Shown: in pieces, positions 16,513 to 27,748 of the stretch
Layout of the letters: the number at the start of each line of letters is the position of its first letter
Numbering within the stretch: the first letter of the stretch is position 1
NCBI GenBank assembly: GCA_964550025.1
Contig: CAZJYI010000009.1
Location: 1-64,000, forward strand
Origin: CAZJYI01 sp964550025
GTDB lineage: Bacteria; Verrucomicrobiota; Kiritimatiellia; UBA8416; CAYOBW01
DNA: 64,000 nucleotides
Reading direction: 5' to 3'
Position numbers and translations under genes: made by a program
The notes under the pieces: model-generated
What the model was told of the DNA's origin: nothing
Database searches by the model: none
What the model saw: only the letters and a program-made list of their open reading frames with translations

Positions 16513-18042
16513 TCACGCTTCCTCTACGAACCGCAGCCGCAGGGCGGCAGCCACCTCTTTGAGTGGCTCCATGACGTCACCGTAGACCGTGACGCGATGC
16601 CAGGCGTACCAGTGGTGCATCAGTTTCTCGATGTCACCCTGCACATCGGCGACGAGCTGACTCCGGCAGCCCCGCTCGCTGTCGTAGTTCCCGGTCGATT
16701 TCGCCCGGTGGACGATGAGGCTCTTCCCTGCGATACGAAATGACGTGGTCATGTAGCCTGCGGGCATGAACGACTGCACGCACGCACCGCGCGGGTCGCG
16801 GTTGTGCAAAGTGCGGATCCGGAACGGCGATGCCCCTTGCCCCGAACCAAGCATTTTCGTGGGAGCCATGCAGTGGGCGTAGATGATCCGGTTGGCAGAC
16901 GTGTCGAGAGTCGGGTCGGACACAAACCCGGCGCGGCCGGTCATGATACGACACAGCGCCATGGCCCAGGCATCCGGCAACTGCGCTTCGCAGACACCGT
17001 GCTGCCCCTCGTCCAGCAACTCGGTGAAGCCGAGGCAGGGATAGGCCGGCAGTTTGCCCGCGGCGAAACCGCCCAGGCAGTTCATCGTGACGTTGTCACT
17101 CGAGTACTTCGCCAACAGTCTGCGGGTACCAAGCGCAACCCGGGCTGAGGCCCGAATCGCACCGGGTTGCGCATCAACCACCTTCTCCGCCGCCTGCGTC
17201 CAGGCTTCGGCCTTCGCATTTGCCGCGTCACCGTCAACGTCCTTGCAGAGGTCGCTGAACTCATCGAATCCCACGTAGATGACCTTCGTGCCGCAGAATT
17301 CGCCCTGCGTACCGGGCTTGCCTCTGCCGACGACAAGTAGGCGTTTCTCGGACAGTTGCTTTCGGATTTCCCCGATTGCCGGCACCTTCAACGGATCCTC
17401 GGCACACGCCATCTCACCGGCCTTGCCGAAGGTCTTGCGATAGGCCGGCCAGGCTTGGTCGGCGAATTGCCGTGCGGTCAGGCCTTTTGCCTGCGTGAAA
17501 CAGCGTGCAACGGCCACCAGGTCCGCATCGCGCTCGGTGGATACGGTGACCACGGGACGTTTCTGCGCGAAGAGCTTCGTGGTGCTCGTCAGCCAGGGCG
17601 CACAGCCGCCCAGGACGTAGTTCGCCAACACCATCGGCTTCTTCCATTCCACCAGGGGCGTGACGGCCCTGCCACTGCGACCCAGCGTCATCAGGTAGGC
17701 CAGTACACCGTCGAAACGGCCCTTCGATTCCAGGGCCGCCTGAACCGTATTGCGGTGTGACGAGAAGAACTCGAACTCCACGTCCGGGCAGCCGCGAACC
17801 AGAAGGTCTGAGAGTTCCTTCTCCCGCGGCTCCGGGTTCCACCCCGGCCAGGGCCAGTTCTCGACCGGCTTGGGGTCGGAGAGAAAGAAGACCGCGACCC
17901 GCGACCGCGAAGACGCTGCGTCTTCAGCCCGCGTCACCAGTCCGGACGCACCGAGAGCGGCCGTGGCTGAGACGTTCTTCAGGAAACGGCGTCGGTCCAG
18001 ATGCGCCGGGCAAGCATGACAGTGGGCGTGACAAACGTTCAT
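16513..18042 (-). CDS. Tat-exported L-fucose isomerase-like protein
   Basis: A 509-residue protein with a twin-arginine signal (LDRRRFLKNVSATAALGASGL) preceded by a His/Cys-rich head (CHAHCHACPAH). The body follows the L-fucose/L-arabinose isomerase fold: an N-terminal Rossmann-like part (VAVFFLSDPKPVENWPWPG; FDGVLAYLMTLGRSGRAVTP), then TELLDEGQHGVCEAQLPDAW, where Glu residues match the metal-binding region, and a C-terminal part with IIYAHCMAPTKMLG. Family members convert L-fucose to L-fuculose in the cytoplasm; here the Tat signal predicts a folded, possibly metal-loaded protein in the periplasm. Its ATG follows a GGGGGA site. It heads the operon with the two fucosidases, so a role in handling released fucose is likely. 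Whether it is an active isomerase or a binding protein is open. Confidence 0.75.
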   Translation of the reverse strand: MNVCHAHCHACPAHLDRRRFLKNVSATAALGASGLVTRAEDAASSRSRVAVFFLSDPKPVENWPWPGWNPEPREKELSDLLVRGCPDVEFEFFSSHRNTVQAALESKGRFDGVLAYLMTLGRSGRAVTPLVEWKKPMVLANYVLGGCAPWLTSTTKLFAQKRPVVTVSTERDADLVAVARCFTQAKGLTARQFADQAWPAYRKTFGKAGEMACAEDPLKVPAIGEIRKQLSEKRLLVVGRGKPGTQGEFCGTKVIYVGFDEFSDLCKDVDGDAANAKAEAWTQAAEKVVDAQPGAIRASARVALGTRRLLAKYSSDNVTMNCLGGFAAGKLPAYPCLGFTELLDEGQHGVCEAQLPDAWAMALCRIMTGRAGFVSDPTLDTSANRIIYAHCMAPTKMLGSGQGASPFRIRTLHNRDPRGACVQSFMPAGYMTTSFRIAGKSLIVHRAKSTGNYDSERGCRSQLVADVQGDIEKLMHHWYAWHRVTVYGDVMEPLKEVAAALRLRFVEEA

Positions 18043-18219
18043 GATAGTCCCCCAGGTTTCATCGTTTCTCTTCGTTTTCCGCGGTTAGCACGAACCAGTC
18101 ACCGCGTCTCGCTTCCCGTTCCACAATGGAGAGACTACGGCAAAAGGAACCAGCGTGAACTGGACGGGCTGGATTGGCATGTGCACGGTGGCGCTCCTCT
18201 TTTGTGGATTGTACGGGAT

Positions 18220-21200
18220 TCAGCGCACGATCAGGACGGTGCCCGGCCTGCTCAAGGTGGGGCCGTACTCGGTGAACGTGGACGGCTTCACCTGGTTCAG
18301 GTAACTTGCCATGACCCAGTCGGCGCTACGGGCCACATTGGACACGCGCCATTCGTCCATCTGACCGTTGAAGTAGAGATTGTTACTTCGGTCACCGAGA
18401 CTCAGTTCGTTGTTGTTCTGGTTGAGCGGCGCCGTCATCGCACGCTCATTACCCAGAACACCGTCCCTGTAGAGTCTCGTGTTCTTCCGGTCGTAGGTTC
18501 CGACGATGTAGTACCATGTGCTCAGCGCCCAAGTGTTGATCTGCGGCGCCGCGTTCTGGTCGTTGTTCAGCCTCATCCGATAGTTGGCAGCGCCCCGGCC
18601 GTTCTCGATCTCGTAGGAGTTGTCATTGCCCTTCGAGATGAGGCCCGACCATTGCTGCTGAGATCTGGCTCGGAACCACCCCGACAGCGTGAGGGGGCCG
18701 ACGAGATCGATGGAAGGCGCATCGGGGCTCCTGAAACGATCATCCCCGTCCAGATCCTGTGCCAGGCCGATCATCGCCGTGCTCGACGCGGTGGGGTTTC
18801 CATTGGGTGTGCCGTCATTGCCGTTGGCCGACGAGTCCTTCGCGCCGTCCGCAAGGTGGAAGACGGCGGCAAAAGTCTCGTCCCACGTCGATCCGTCCGT
18901 CGCATACGAAGGCAGGCTGGTGTCGGAAGGGTGGCCCCAGCAGGCCCAGACGGAGGTGTTCGAGCCCGAGAGTTCCGGCACCTGGACCCAGACGGCGGAT
19001 TCGCCGTCCGTATCCCACGACTCGATCTCGAAGCTGAGCAGCCGCTTCACGTCGCCATCCGCAAACCGCAGGTCGCCGCCCGTCGAGGATCCGAAGCTGT
19101 CGTAAAGAAAACCCGGTATGGCCTCGCCGAACCTCACCAGCGCGGGCCAGTTCGTCAGCGTCTCCCCGCCCGTATACCCGCTGAAGGTGATCTGCATCCG
19201 GTAAGCCCGCGAAGCCAGGTACGTGGAAGCGTCATCGTCCACGATGGCGCAGGTGCCCGGGTTGTTCCCGACGCCCGCACCACCGGCTACCGTGCTCAGT
19301 TGCAGCCCGAAGGTCTCCGGCGGGTGCTCCGTCAACGTGTCCCCGTGGACCAGCACGGTGATCTGTGTGCTTACCGACCCGGCCGGAATGCGCAGGGATC
19401 CGCTCACGGCGGCATAGTCGCCGTCAGCGACCGTGGCCGAGCCGTCGACCGTGGCGTAGTCCGCCGTGACGTCCGCAATCGTCGGCGCCGACAGGCTGAC
19501 CGTGAATACCGCGGCTACACTGCCGCTGTCGCCCTCCTCCACGGAGATGTCATCGACGCCAAGCGACGATGCAGCCGTCGTGAAGTTGGTGGTGGTACCG
19601 GCCCAGTCCTCGCCGAGATTACTGCTGTTCGTGGCGTACCAACGGTAGTAGTAGGTCTGCCCCCCCGTCAGATCCGTGAGGACAACAGAGAGCGGCGCGT
19701 CTTCGGCCGCGTATCCCACCACGTTGGTAGCCTCCCACAGCGAGTTATTGGTCCCGCCGTCGCTCGTGCCCCAGTAGACGGCCACGGTGGCATCGTCACC
19801 CATGGTGAGCGTGCCGTTGAGCGTGGCCGTGCCGTCGGCCACATCGGTCGCGGGGCCATTCTCGACCTTCGGATCCTCGCTGCTGATGACGAAGGAGGCG
19901 CGATCCGGCGAGCCGATGACCGCATGGACAACAGAATCGATGCTGATCGTTCCCCCTTCGTCTTCCTCCTGGTCGAGATCGTCGACCGGCGTTAACGTCA
20001 CGCTCGCCGACAGGCTGCCGGCCGGGATCACCACGCTTGCATCGCAGGTGTAATCGGCGGGGTAGGTTGTCGCGTTGGTGGAGCCCGCCCACATACCGTA
20101 TTGCGCCGGATCGGAAGGCTTGACGATGGCCTCCGCCGCCATGGATGGGGCTTTGAAACGGAAGTCGCAACGGGATCCGCCTCCATACTCACCGTGTGTG
20201 AACGCAATCCTGTAGCTCAAGCCGTTGGTGAGCGTCACGCTCTTGGCCGCGCCGTCTTCCCAGGAGAGCTGTTCGCCGCGATCTGACCCCAGGCCCGGCG
20301 TCGTGGATTCGAAGACGCCATCTTGATCGAGATCGAGCCAGATCCCGCCGCGGTCATCATCGCCGGCATTGCGGAACTGGAAGGTGCCGGTCTCCTGCGG
20401 ATTGAAGTAGCCGAGGAACAGGTTCATGTAGTTGTCGGCCTGGTTAATGGCGCCGGAGTTGATGAAGTCGGTATCATTGTTGAAGTCCAGCCCGCGTCCG
20501 CCGGGTCCGACGGTGAGCGTGGTCGTGCCATACGGCACCAGTGCCATCAACCCGCCGTTGTTGTTCAGGTCCATGTCTGCCTGGGGTTGTACATGATATC
20601 CCGTATGAGTGAGACGCCCCGCCGCTGCTCCGCCGCCAAAGGCGAAGTTCACCGTCACGTTGGAGATGGCCGGTTCGCTCAGGGTTGTCGTCGCGGTAAA
20701 CGAGCCCCTGGTCTCCGTGACAGGAGAATAAGCGGTCTTGAGCCCATACTTGTTGTCCAGATACAGCCCGACGTGCTGCCGTTCACCGCCGGTCAGCACC
20801 CGGTCGAAGATCAGGATCTCCGCGATCTCGCAGTTGGACTCCTCGTTGTTGTCCCGGTAGCCGCCCAACGCCAGCCGGCCGATCATGTGGTTGCCGGCGC
20901 CTGAACCCGTGCTGCCGGCGACCTGCAGCAAGCCGTCAGCCCAGAAGCTGGCCCTGGGGTCGGCTTCGCTGTTGATATGGCCGGCGTGAATGTGCCAGTT
21001 CGCGTCCGCATTGCCGGTGGGCCCGGCGTAGATCCAGCCCTCCGCATGCCATCTCTCCGTGCCGTTTCCGTGGAACCCGAAAAGCCAGTTGCGGGTGGCG
21101 GAGCTGATGACGCGTTCGTTGTCCCCCCCCGTATAACGGGCCACCGAGAAAATGGTATACTCGGTATGAGGGTCGAAATTGTAGGCCGTGGCCATGTAGT

Positions 21201-24200
21201 CCCGGTCGCTGTCGAAGGTGACCACGGGCCGGCCGTTGGGGCCGTTGGTAGTGAGTGACGGATCGACCAGCCCCACGCGGGTGACGTCGTGGTCCAGTCC
21301 CGACTTGTCGGCCCAGACGTTGACCGGCGTGCCGTTGGACGGGTTATTGCCGGTATCGCCGTCACCGTCGATGTCGTCGCCGGCAATCCACAGGACGCAC
21401 CCGGATACGTTGGTTGGGCTCAGCCCGAGATCCGGCATGTTGACCGCGATGTCGAGGCTTACCTGCGCAGACTCCGCGGCAAAGCTCTCGGCCGAGTCGG
21501 CCCAGTCGTCGTCCATCGAATTGGTTACATAGCAGCGGTAGTAATACGTGCCGCCCGCAAGGACCTCGACGGTGTTGCCGAAGGGACCGACGACCGTGCC
21601 CACGACACTTGTGTTCCCCCACGCCGACGGCGTCGTTCCGCCATCCGCCAGGCCCCAGTAGATCGTGGCTTCTCCGGTGCCGCCGCGTACCAGGTCCCCG
21701 TTGAGTGTCGCCGCGGTCTGCGTGATGTCCGTGGCCGGCGTATTACTGACAACCGGTGACCCCAGCGTGCGGAAAACTGCGCTCTGCTCGGCCCACAGGT
21801 TCGTCACGTCATTCGTGGCTCTGAAGGTGTAGTAGTGTCCTGTGTCAGCGGGTAGTCCCGAGGCACGGTAGCTCAGTATGCCCGCGTCGTTGGTGATGGC
21901 GCCGACGTATGCGTTGGTGGCCCAGTTGGCGGCGACCGTCCCGCCGTTCGTCGTGCCCCAGTACGCGTACACGTCAAACACCCAGCCGGTGGCCGAAACA
22001 GAGCAGTTGAGAGTGACCGCGTCAGCCGCCACATCGGAAACCGCCTCGTTGTCAATGCCGAATCCCTGTTGCGGCGGCGTGTACTCGGGATAGAGGGTCG
22101 AGATGCCGTACTTCCAGGAGAGATACCCGCCGACCTCGTCGAGCTCGGTCTCGGTCAGGTCCCGGCCGTATACCATCAATTCGCCGATATCGCCGTGGTA
22201 GCCACGACCGCCAAAGTACTCGCCGATGGAGGTGTCGTCATAGGGGTAGTTCCCAGTGTGATTCGGCCCCCTGAACTCCGCGATGATGTGCGGTTCGCCC
22301 ACCGTGTAGCCGGCGGTTGTTGCGCCGTTGACGCGGGCGCCGGCCGCGTCGCTGTGCGGGAAGTCGTTGCCGTCGCTGCCGTGTCCGACGCTGCGGTACC
22401 AGTCGTTGTCGCTAAGGCGTATTCCCTTGTCGTTGTTCTCGTTGCCCCATATGCCCCGCAGGTCGCCACCGGTCAGGACACGGGTTACGGCCACGAACGT
22501 CTCGGGCGCAGTCGTTGTGCTCAGAAGCAACTCCTCGTCCGAACCGTCGAACTGTATTGCCGGTCGGCCGCTGATGGAGCTGGACAGCCACAGTGGCTGC
22601 TTGTTTGCCGTGGTCTGCACGAAGTCGTTGCCTGCCGCGCTCTGGTCCGCCCATCGCGAGACGTTGTCGGAGGCGTCTTTTGTGATACCCAGCGCGGCGT
22701 CCAGGTGGTAGAGCAGACCGTTGGTGACCGGCAGGCCCGGTTCCCGGGTCTCCGGCTTGTCCAGCGCGAAGCTGGCCGTAGACGCGGCCCACGCGTCGCC
22801 GTCCACGTTCGTCGCGTAGCAGCGGGAATAGTACGTGTCCCCATAGCCGGCATTGACGGTGCCCGAGAACGACCCTTCGAGCGTGTCATCGAGTAGCACC
22901 ACGCTGTCCCACGCCCCCATGTTCGTCCCGCCGTCCGAGCGGCCCCAGTAGATGGCGACATCGGCGGCGTTCCCGGTCGTCAGCCTGCCGCGCAACGTGG
23001 CGGAGCCGGCTTCGGTGATGGCGGCGAGGTTCTCGACGACCGGGGGAGCGTCAACCGTCTGGAACACGACGGACGGTGCCGCACAACCGATGTAGAGCGC
23101 GTTGCTGGCGCAGAACGTGTAGTACGTGGTAGCCCCGATAGAGAGCCCGCTGATGGGATGGGCCAGGGCGACACCCGACGCATTGGTGTAGGTCCCGAGG
23201 TAGGCCCTGTTGGCCCACGCCGTGTCGTTGGTTCCCTCATTGGTCGGTCCCCAGAGTACCCACGCGTCGTAGATGGACGCCGTGCTGCTGAGTCTCCCCC
23301 GGAGCGTCGCCGAATCGGCGGTCACGTCCGCGGGCGGTTCGTTGGTGATGCCGAGCGACGAGAATTGGACCACATACCGATCCCACCACCAGTCGGTCTG
23401 ATCCGGCGCACCGGGGTTGATGCGCCGTGCCGATCCGGCCGGCGGCGTGACGGTCAGGTTGAACCAATCACCGCCGGTGCCTTCGTTGTGGGCGATGGCG
23501 ATGGCATAGCCGATGCCACTCTCCAGATATACCGTCTCCGTGTGCGGCGTGTTCCAGCCTTCTCCGCTTTCCGGCGTGTTGTCAGAGACGAGATCCGTCG
23601 CTCGTTCGAACTCCCCGCTGATGTCCGTGTCGATCCAGAGAGCTTCGTAGTCATCGCCGTGCACATCGAACGCGTAGTTGCCGGTGACCGGCGGGAGGAA
23701 GTACCCCCACCACATCTGGCAGTAGTAGTCTGCCGTGTTGCCCTGTTGCCAGACCTCGCCGGTCCACTTCTGCGACGATGTCGGTGTCAGGGCGAACAAG
23801 CCGCCGTTCCGCCCATTGGCCAGACCGTCGTCAATGGCACTGAGCTCGGTGTCGGCCGCACCGTTGTATAGCCCGTAGTCCAGAGAACCGGATGTGTTGA
23901 ATTCCGGCCGCGGCCCCAGCGTGACGAAGTTGGTTGACGTGTCGGCCCAGTCATCCCCGTACGCGTTCGTGGCGTAGCAGGTGTAGTAGTACGTGTTCGG
24001 GAAAAGCAAATCGGACACATCCGTCGAGAAAGTGCTACTGGCCTGCGTTCCGATGGGCACGACGTAGTCCCAGGCAGCGGCGTTCGTGCCCCCGTCGGAC
24101 ATCCCCCAGCAGATCGTAATGTCGCCGCGATTCTGGTCGGGGAAACGCCCCCGCAACCGGGCCGTTCCGTTCGCGAGAAGGGTGGCCGCGAGGTTCTCGG

Positions 24201-26060
24201 CGGTTGGCGTGAAGAGCGTCTCGAACGTCGCCGTCTGGTGCGCCCAGTCGTCCCAGCTCAAGCTGTCGGCAAAGTACCGGTAGTAGTACCGCGAGCTTCC
24301 CACGAGGTCCGTGAGGTTGACCGACACCAGCCCGACGGATTGCGTCCCCAGGAAGATCGCGTTCTCCCAGGCGTTGGGGTCCGTACCCCCGTCGGCCGAT
24401 CCCCAGTAGAGCCAGACTTCGGTCGCTCCCTTTGCCGCCATGAGCTGCCCGTTCAGCGTGGCCGAGGTGGCGGTCACGTCGGTGACGTTCGTGTTCTTGA
24501 TGTACATGCGCTCCGCGCTGAGGTCGTCGAAATAGACGGGCGCAACGCCGGCGCCGACGGGGTTGTCGGCTCGCAGGCTCAGGCCGTTGACCTGCTGCAA
24601 GCCGGTCCATGTGCCCTGCTCGATGAGGCTGCCGTCATAGTAGGTTTCGAATGCCTGGTCGTCGACACGTAGGACGGCGCTGACCTCTGTCCACTGGTCG
24701 CGGACGACCCCGGCCGGGCCGCCTTCCACGAGTCCTGTGACCAGATCGAACGACATGCCCGCTACGGCATCGCCTTCCGCCGGGTGATTTCGCAACCACC
24801 TTATCCGCGGTGACCCGTTGGTGGACGTGGAGGGGACGTAGAGCCTGGTGCGGACAGTCCAGGTGCCGTTGGTGAGCGGACCGTACTGCCAGACGACGTC
24901 GGAGTTGATGCCGCTGCCTACGCCGCCGATCCCACCGGCTTCAAGCGCGTTCGTTCCGCTCAGACTCACCGCGTTGGTCACGAGCGCGCCCCCGTTGGCG
25001 GCGTTGTTCGGGTCATTATCCCACCAGATCCAGTTCCCCTGGTCGGCGATCTGCGAGCCGATGGCGTAGGACTCGAGATCGTCGTAGTCATTGTCGTACG
25101 CACGCGTGGCGAAGACCTCCGTGTCGGCCGCCCACTCGCTCCAGCCTCCGTCGGTGGCGNNNNNNNNNNNNNNNNNNNNNNNNNNNNNNNNNNNNNNNNN
25201 NNNNNNNNNNNNNNNNNNNNNNNNNNNNNNNNNNNNNNNNNNNNNNNNNNNNNNNNNNNGTCGGTGGCGCCCTCGGCGTTGCTTACGAGGGCCGCGTCGA
25301 TGGTGACGTTGTCGTAGGCAAGGATGTTGTTATCCGGTATCCCCGTGAAGAACCGGAGCCCGGTGGGCAGCGGTTCGGTCGGGTTGGGGCCGCCACGCAG
25401 ATACCAGTTGGTGGGAGCCGTATAGACGGTCCGGACAGACGTCTCGAGATCGGTCAGCGCCACCTCGACGATCCGGTGAGCGCCAAAATCAATGAGGATC
25501 TCCTCGCGGAACCAGTGGTTCGTGGGCAGATTGCCGAAGACAACCGGAGTCCAGGAACTGGTCGTGGGCGCCGCGGGATTCGTGTAGACGCCGTATTTGA
25601 TCTGGTAGGCAGGAGGGGCGTTGGTCGTCCACTCCCTCATGGACATGATGCTCTGGGAAGAGCCTGACGGCTGGAGTGAGATGCTGCCGCACCAGCCCGA
25701 GGTCGGCGGCCTGCCGGCGAAGAAGGAGCAACTGGAGTCGTACCCGATCAGAACGACCTGGCCGCCGACGAAGCTGTAGTCGTGTTGAGCCCGCACGTAG
25801 TCGGCGAGGCGGAGCCCGGCGCCGAATTGGTCGCCGCCGGTTGGATTGACGGCGGTCAGCCCCAACGCGTTGGAGGCGTACGTGTACACGTGTGCGTTGA
25901 CCCCCGCCGGGAGATACCAGCCCTGCTGCCCCGTAAGGACCGTACCGGCCGCGCTGCCTGTATAGTCCGGTGCTTCGAATGTCGCGGTGAAATCCGCCGA
26001 AGCAGTGGGAACCGCCACCGCCACGCAGACCGCAAGAAGAACACGCCTGACCCATCTCAT
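18220..26060 (-). CDS. giant secreted multidomain repeat protein (LamG, DUF2341, Calx-beta, PA14-like), interrupted by a scaffold gap
   Basis: One gene split by 100 Ns at 25160-25259; about 2,580 visible residues. A signal peptide (MRWVRRVLLAVCVAVAVPTASA) follows a GGAGGAG ribosome site at 26065-26071. The N-terminal part (to about 25270) is a concanavalin-like domain. After the gap the frame is open without interruption into the long reading frame, so the GTG at 24981 is not a start. Seven related units, each with a YWGxxDGGTNxxAW core and a YYYRCYATNxxGDDWA end, lie near 24400, 24105, 23250, 22945, 21955, 21650 and 19770. Between them are PA14-like (about 23370-23880 and 20150-20560) and LamG-like domains (22080-22740 and 20700-21430). 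The end holds Calx-beta (about 19220-19560), DUF2341 (18900-19210) and LamG (18250-18860), then PGTVLIVR. Probably a surface adhesin or polysaccharide-binding protein. Confidence 0.85.
25160..25259. other. 100-N scaffold gap of unknown true length
   Basis: Exactly 100 Ns, the common placeholder. The ten bases before it (25150-25159) and the ten after it (25260-25269) are the same, GTCGGTGGCG. Merging the contigs at these ten bases restores one reading frame on the minus strand (EGATDGGWSEW). Confidence 0.95.
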
Positions 26061-26138
26061 ATCTACTCCTCCATGCAAGCTCTACGAATCGCGTCGGATG
26101 AAGACTCACCCGCATGACCCCCGTAACACCCCCTGCAA

Positions 26139-26154
26139 TGGTATACGGATACCA
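26139..26154. promoter_or_regulatory. operator-like palindrome TGGTATACGGATACCA
   Basis: A perfect 6-base inverted repeat (TGGTAT / ATACCA) with a 4-base spacer lies in the divergent region between the giant protein gene and the Gfo/Idh/MocA gene. GntR-type regulators commonly bind TGGTAT/ATACCA-like sites, so this is a candidate operator. No regulator gene is nearby. Confidence 0.4.
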
Positions 26155-26226
26155 CTCAGCCTATGTGCTCTTAGATACTCCGGCTCCGGTATTGTCAAGC
26201 CCATTCCCGCCTCTCGCCACCGGTGG

Positions 26227-26254
26227 TTGACGGAATTGCTCCCAACGGTACAAT
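26227..26254 (+). promoter_or_regulatory. sigma-70-like promoter for the Gfo/Idh/MocA gene
   Basis: TTGACG (26227-26232) and TACAAT (26249-26254) are spaced by 16 bases, and a GGGAGGG ribosome site (26269-26275) stands six bases before the ATG at 26282. On the opposite strand TTGACA (26192-26197) and TATCTA (26171-26176), 15 apart, could serve the giant gene, though the spacing is short. Confidence 0.55.
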
Positions 26255-26281
26255 ATTGACGGCGATACGGGAGGGCACAAT

Positions 26282-27688
26282 ATGAGCACCAGACCATCGG
26301 ATATGACTCGCCGCAGGTTCCTGAACAGAAGCATGACGGGGGCGGCGTTCGCCGTCGTGCCCGCCGTCGTGCTGGGCGGGCCGGGACGTGTGGCGCCGAG
26401 CGAGAAGACCACGGTGGGTTGCGTCGGCATGGGGGGGCAGGGGATGATCAATCTCCACAACTTCCTTCAGTTCGACGAGCTCCAGGTGGTGGCTGTCTGT
26501 GATGTGAACCGCGAAAGCGGCGGCTATATCTCCTGGAATTGGGGGCAAGGGCGGGAGCAGAAGACGGCCGGCCGCGAGCCCGCTCGCCGCATGGCGGATG
26601 CGTTCTATTCCGAGAAGAAGGGTAGGGGAGGGTACCGTGCCTGCCGCGCCTATGCCGACTACCGTGAGCTCCTTGCCCGGGAAGACGTCGATGCCGTCAT
26701 GGTGGCGACGCCGGACCACACTCACGCCGTGATCTCCATGGCGGCGCTGAGGAAACGCAAACATGTCTATTGCGAGAAGCCCCTGACCTGGTCCGTGCGC
26801 GAAGCGCGGCTGATCGCCGAGGAGGCCAAACGCGCCGGTGTGGCCACGCAGCTCGGCAATCACGGACAGGCGTCCGAAAAGGACCGCGTGTTGCGCGAGA
26901 CCATCGCCAGCGGCGCACTGGGACACGTGCGTGACGTCTACGTTTCGTACGGTGCGCGCTTCTGGCACTGGCCCGCCACGCTGGGGCGTCCCACGGACAC
27001 GCCGCCCGTGCCGGAAGGGCTGGACTGGGACCTCTGGTTGGGCCCGGCCCCCGCACGACCCTACCACCCCGAATACCACCCCTGGACCTGGCGGAACTGG
27101 TGGGATTTCGGGACGGGGTTGCTGGGCGACCTCGGATGCCACAAACTGTCGTCGCTCTTCAAGGCGTTGCAACTGAAGCACCCCGTGACCGTCCAGGCCA
27201 GCTCCACGAAGATGTTCCCGGACCTCTACCCGCTGGGCGTTCTGGCCCGCTTCGAGTTCCCGGCACGGGATGCGGCTCCGCCCTTGACCCTGCACTGGTA
27301 CGACGGTGGTCTGAAGCCGCCCCGCCCGGAGGGGCTCGAAGCCGGCCGCCGCATGGCGGACATCGTCTACGTGGGCGAGAAGGCCACGATGATGGGACAC
27401 GTCATCATACCTGAGGAGAAGCGCAAGAAGATCGGCCGCATACCGAAGACACTCCCTCGCTCGCCGGGCCACTACCACGAGTGGGTGCAGGCGTGCCGCG
27501 GCGGTCCGCCGCCCGGGGCGAACTTCGTGGATCACGCCGGCTTGCTGACCGAGACCTGCCTCTTGGGCAACGTGGCCCTCCGGGCGGGGCGGAAAATCCA
27601 GTGGGACGGCCCGAATCTGAAGGTGCTCAACCACGAGGGGGCCAACCGGCATCTCCACCGCGAGTACCGCGGGGGATGGGCGCTTTAG
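26282..27688 (+). CDS. Tat-exported Gfo/Idh/MocA-family oxidoreductase
   Basis: A 468-residue protein of the Gfo/Idh/MocA family, NAD(P)-dependent sugar or inositol dehydrogenases. The N-terminus has a twin-arginine signal (MTRRRFLNRSMTGAAFAVV), so it is exported folded with its cofactor, as known for glucose-fructose oxidoreductase. The Rossmann fold has KTTVGCVGMGGQGMINL; the family motif EKPLTWSVREARLIAEEAK and QLGNHGQ follow. LDWDLWLGPAP and TWRNWWDFGTGLLGDLGCH are typical of the large PVC subfamily (GFO_IDH_MocA_C3-like), which also includes the gene at 33790-35127. The start has a good ribosome site and promoter. Its substrate and the electron acceptor outside the cytoplasm are unknown. 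It is a single-gene transcript, divergent from the giant protein gene. Confidence 0.88.
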   Translation: MSTRPSDMTRRRFLNRSMTGAAFAVVPAVVLGGPGRVAPSEKTTVGCVGMGGQGMINLHNFLQFDELQVVAVCDVNRESGGYISWNWGQGREQKTAGREPARRMADAFYSEKKGRGGYRACRAYADYRELLAREDVDAVMVATPDHTHAVISMAALRKRKHVYCEKPLTWSVREARLIAEEAKRAGVATQLGNHGQASEKDRVLRETIASGALGHVRDVYVSYGARFWHWPATLGRPTDTPPVPEGLDWDLWLGPAPARPYHPEYHPWTWRNWWDFGTGLLGDLGCHKLSSLFKALQLKHPVTVQASSTKMFPDLYPLGVLARFEFPARDAAPPLTLHWYDGGLKPPRPEGLEAGRRMADIVYVGEKATMMGHVIIPEEKRKKIGRIPKTLPRSPGHYHEWVQACRGGPPPGANFVDHAGLLTETCLLGNVALRAGRKIQWDGPNLKVLNHEGANRHLHREYRGGWAL

Positions 27689-27748
27689 CCTGCATCTCCT
27701 GCCGAGAGCGGGCGGCCTGTGGAGTCGCCGACTCCTCGCCGAGGGCTG

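Noticed and set aside
18001..19995. 664-codon plus-strand frame antisense to the giant protein
   Set aside because: Arg/Val-rich shadow of repetitive sequence, no ribosome site or domain; the minus strand has recognisable LamG and Calx-beta domains.
24978..26078. Separate gene for the N-terminal part of the giant protein, ending after the gap
   Set aside because: The residues after the Ns are in the wrong frame because 100 is an arbitrary gap length; the other frame continues without a stop into the giant protein.
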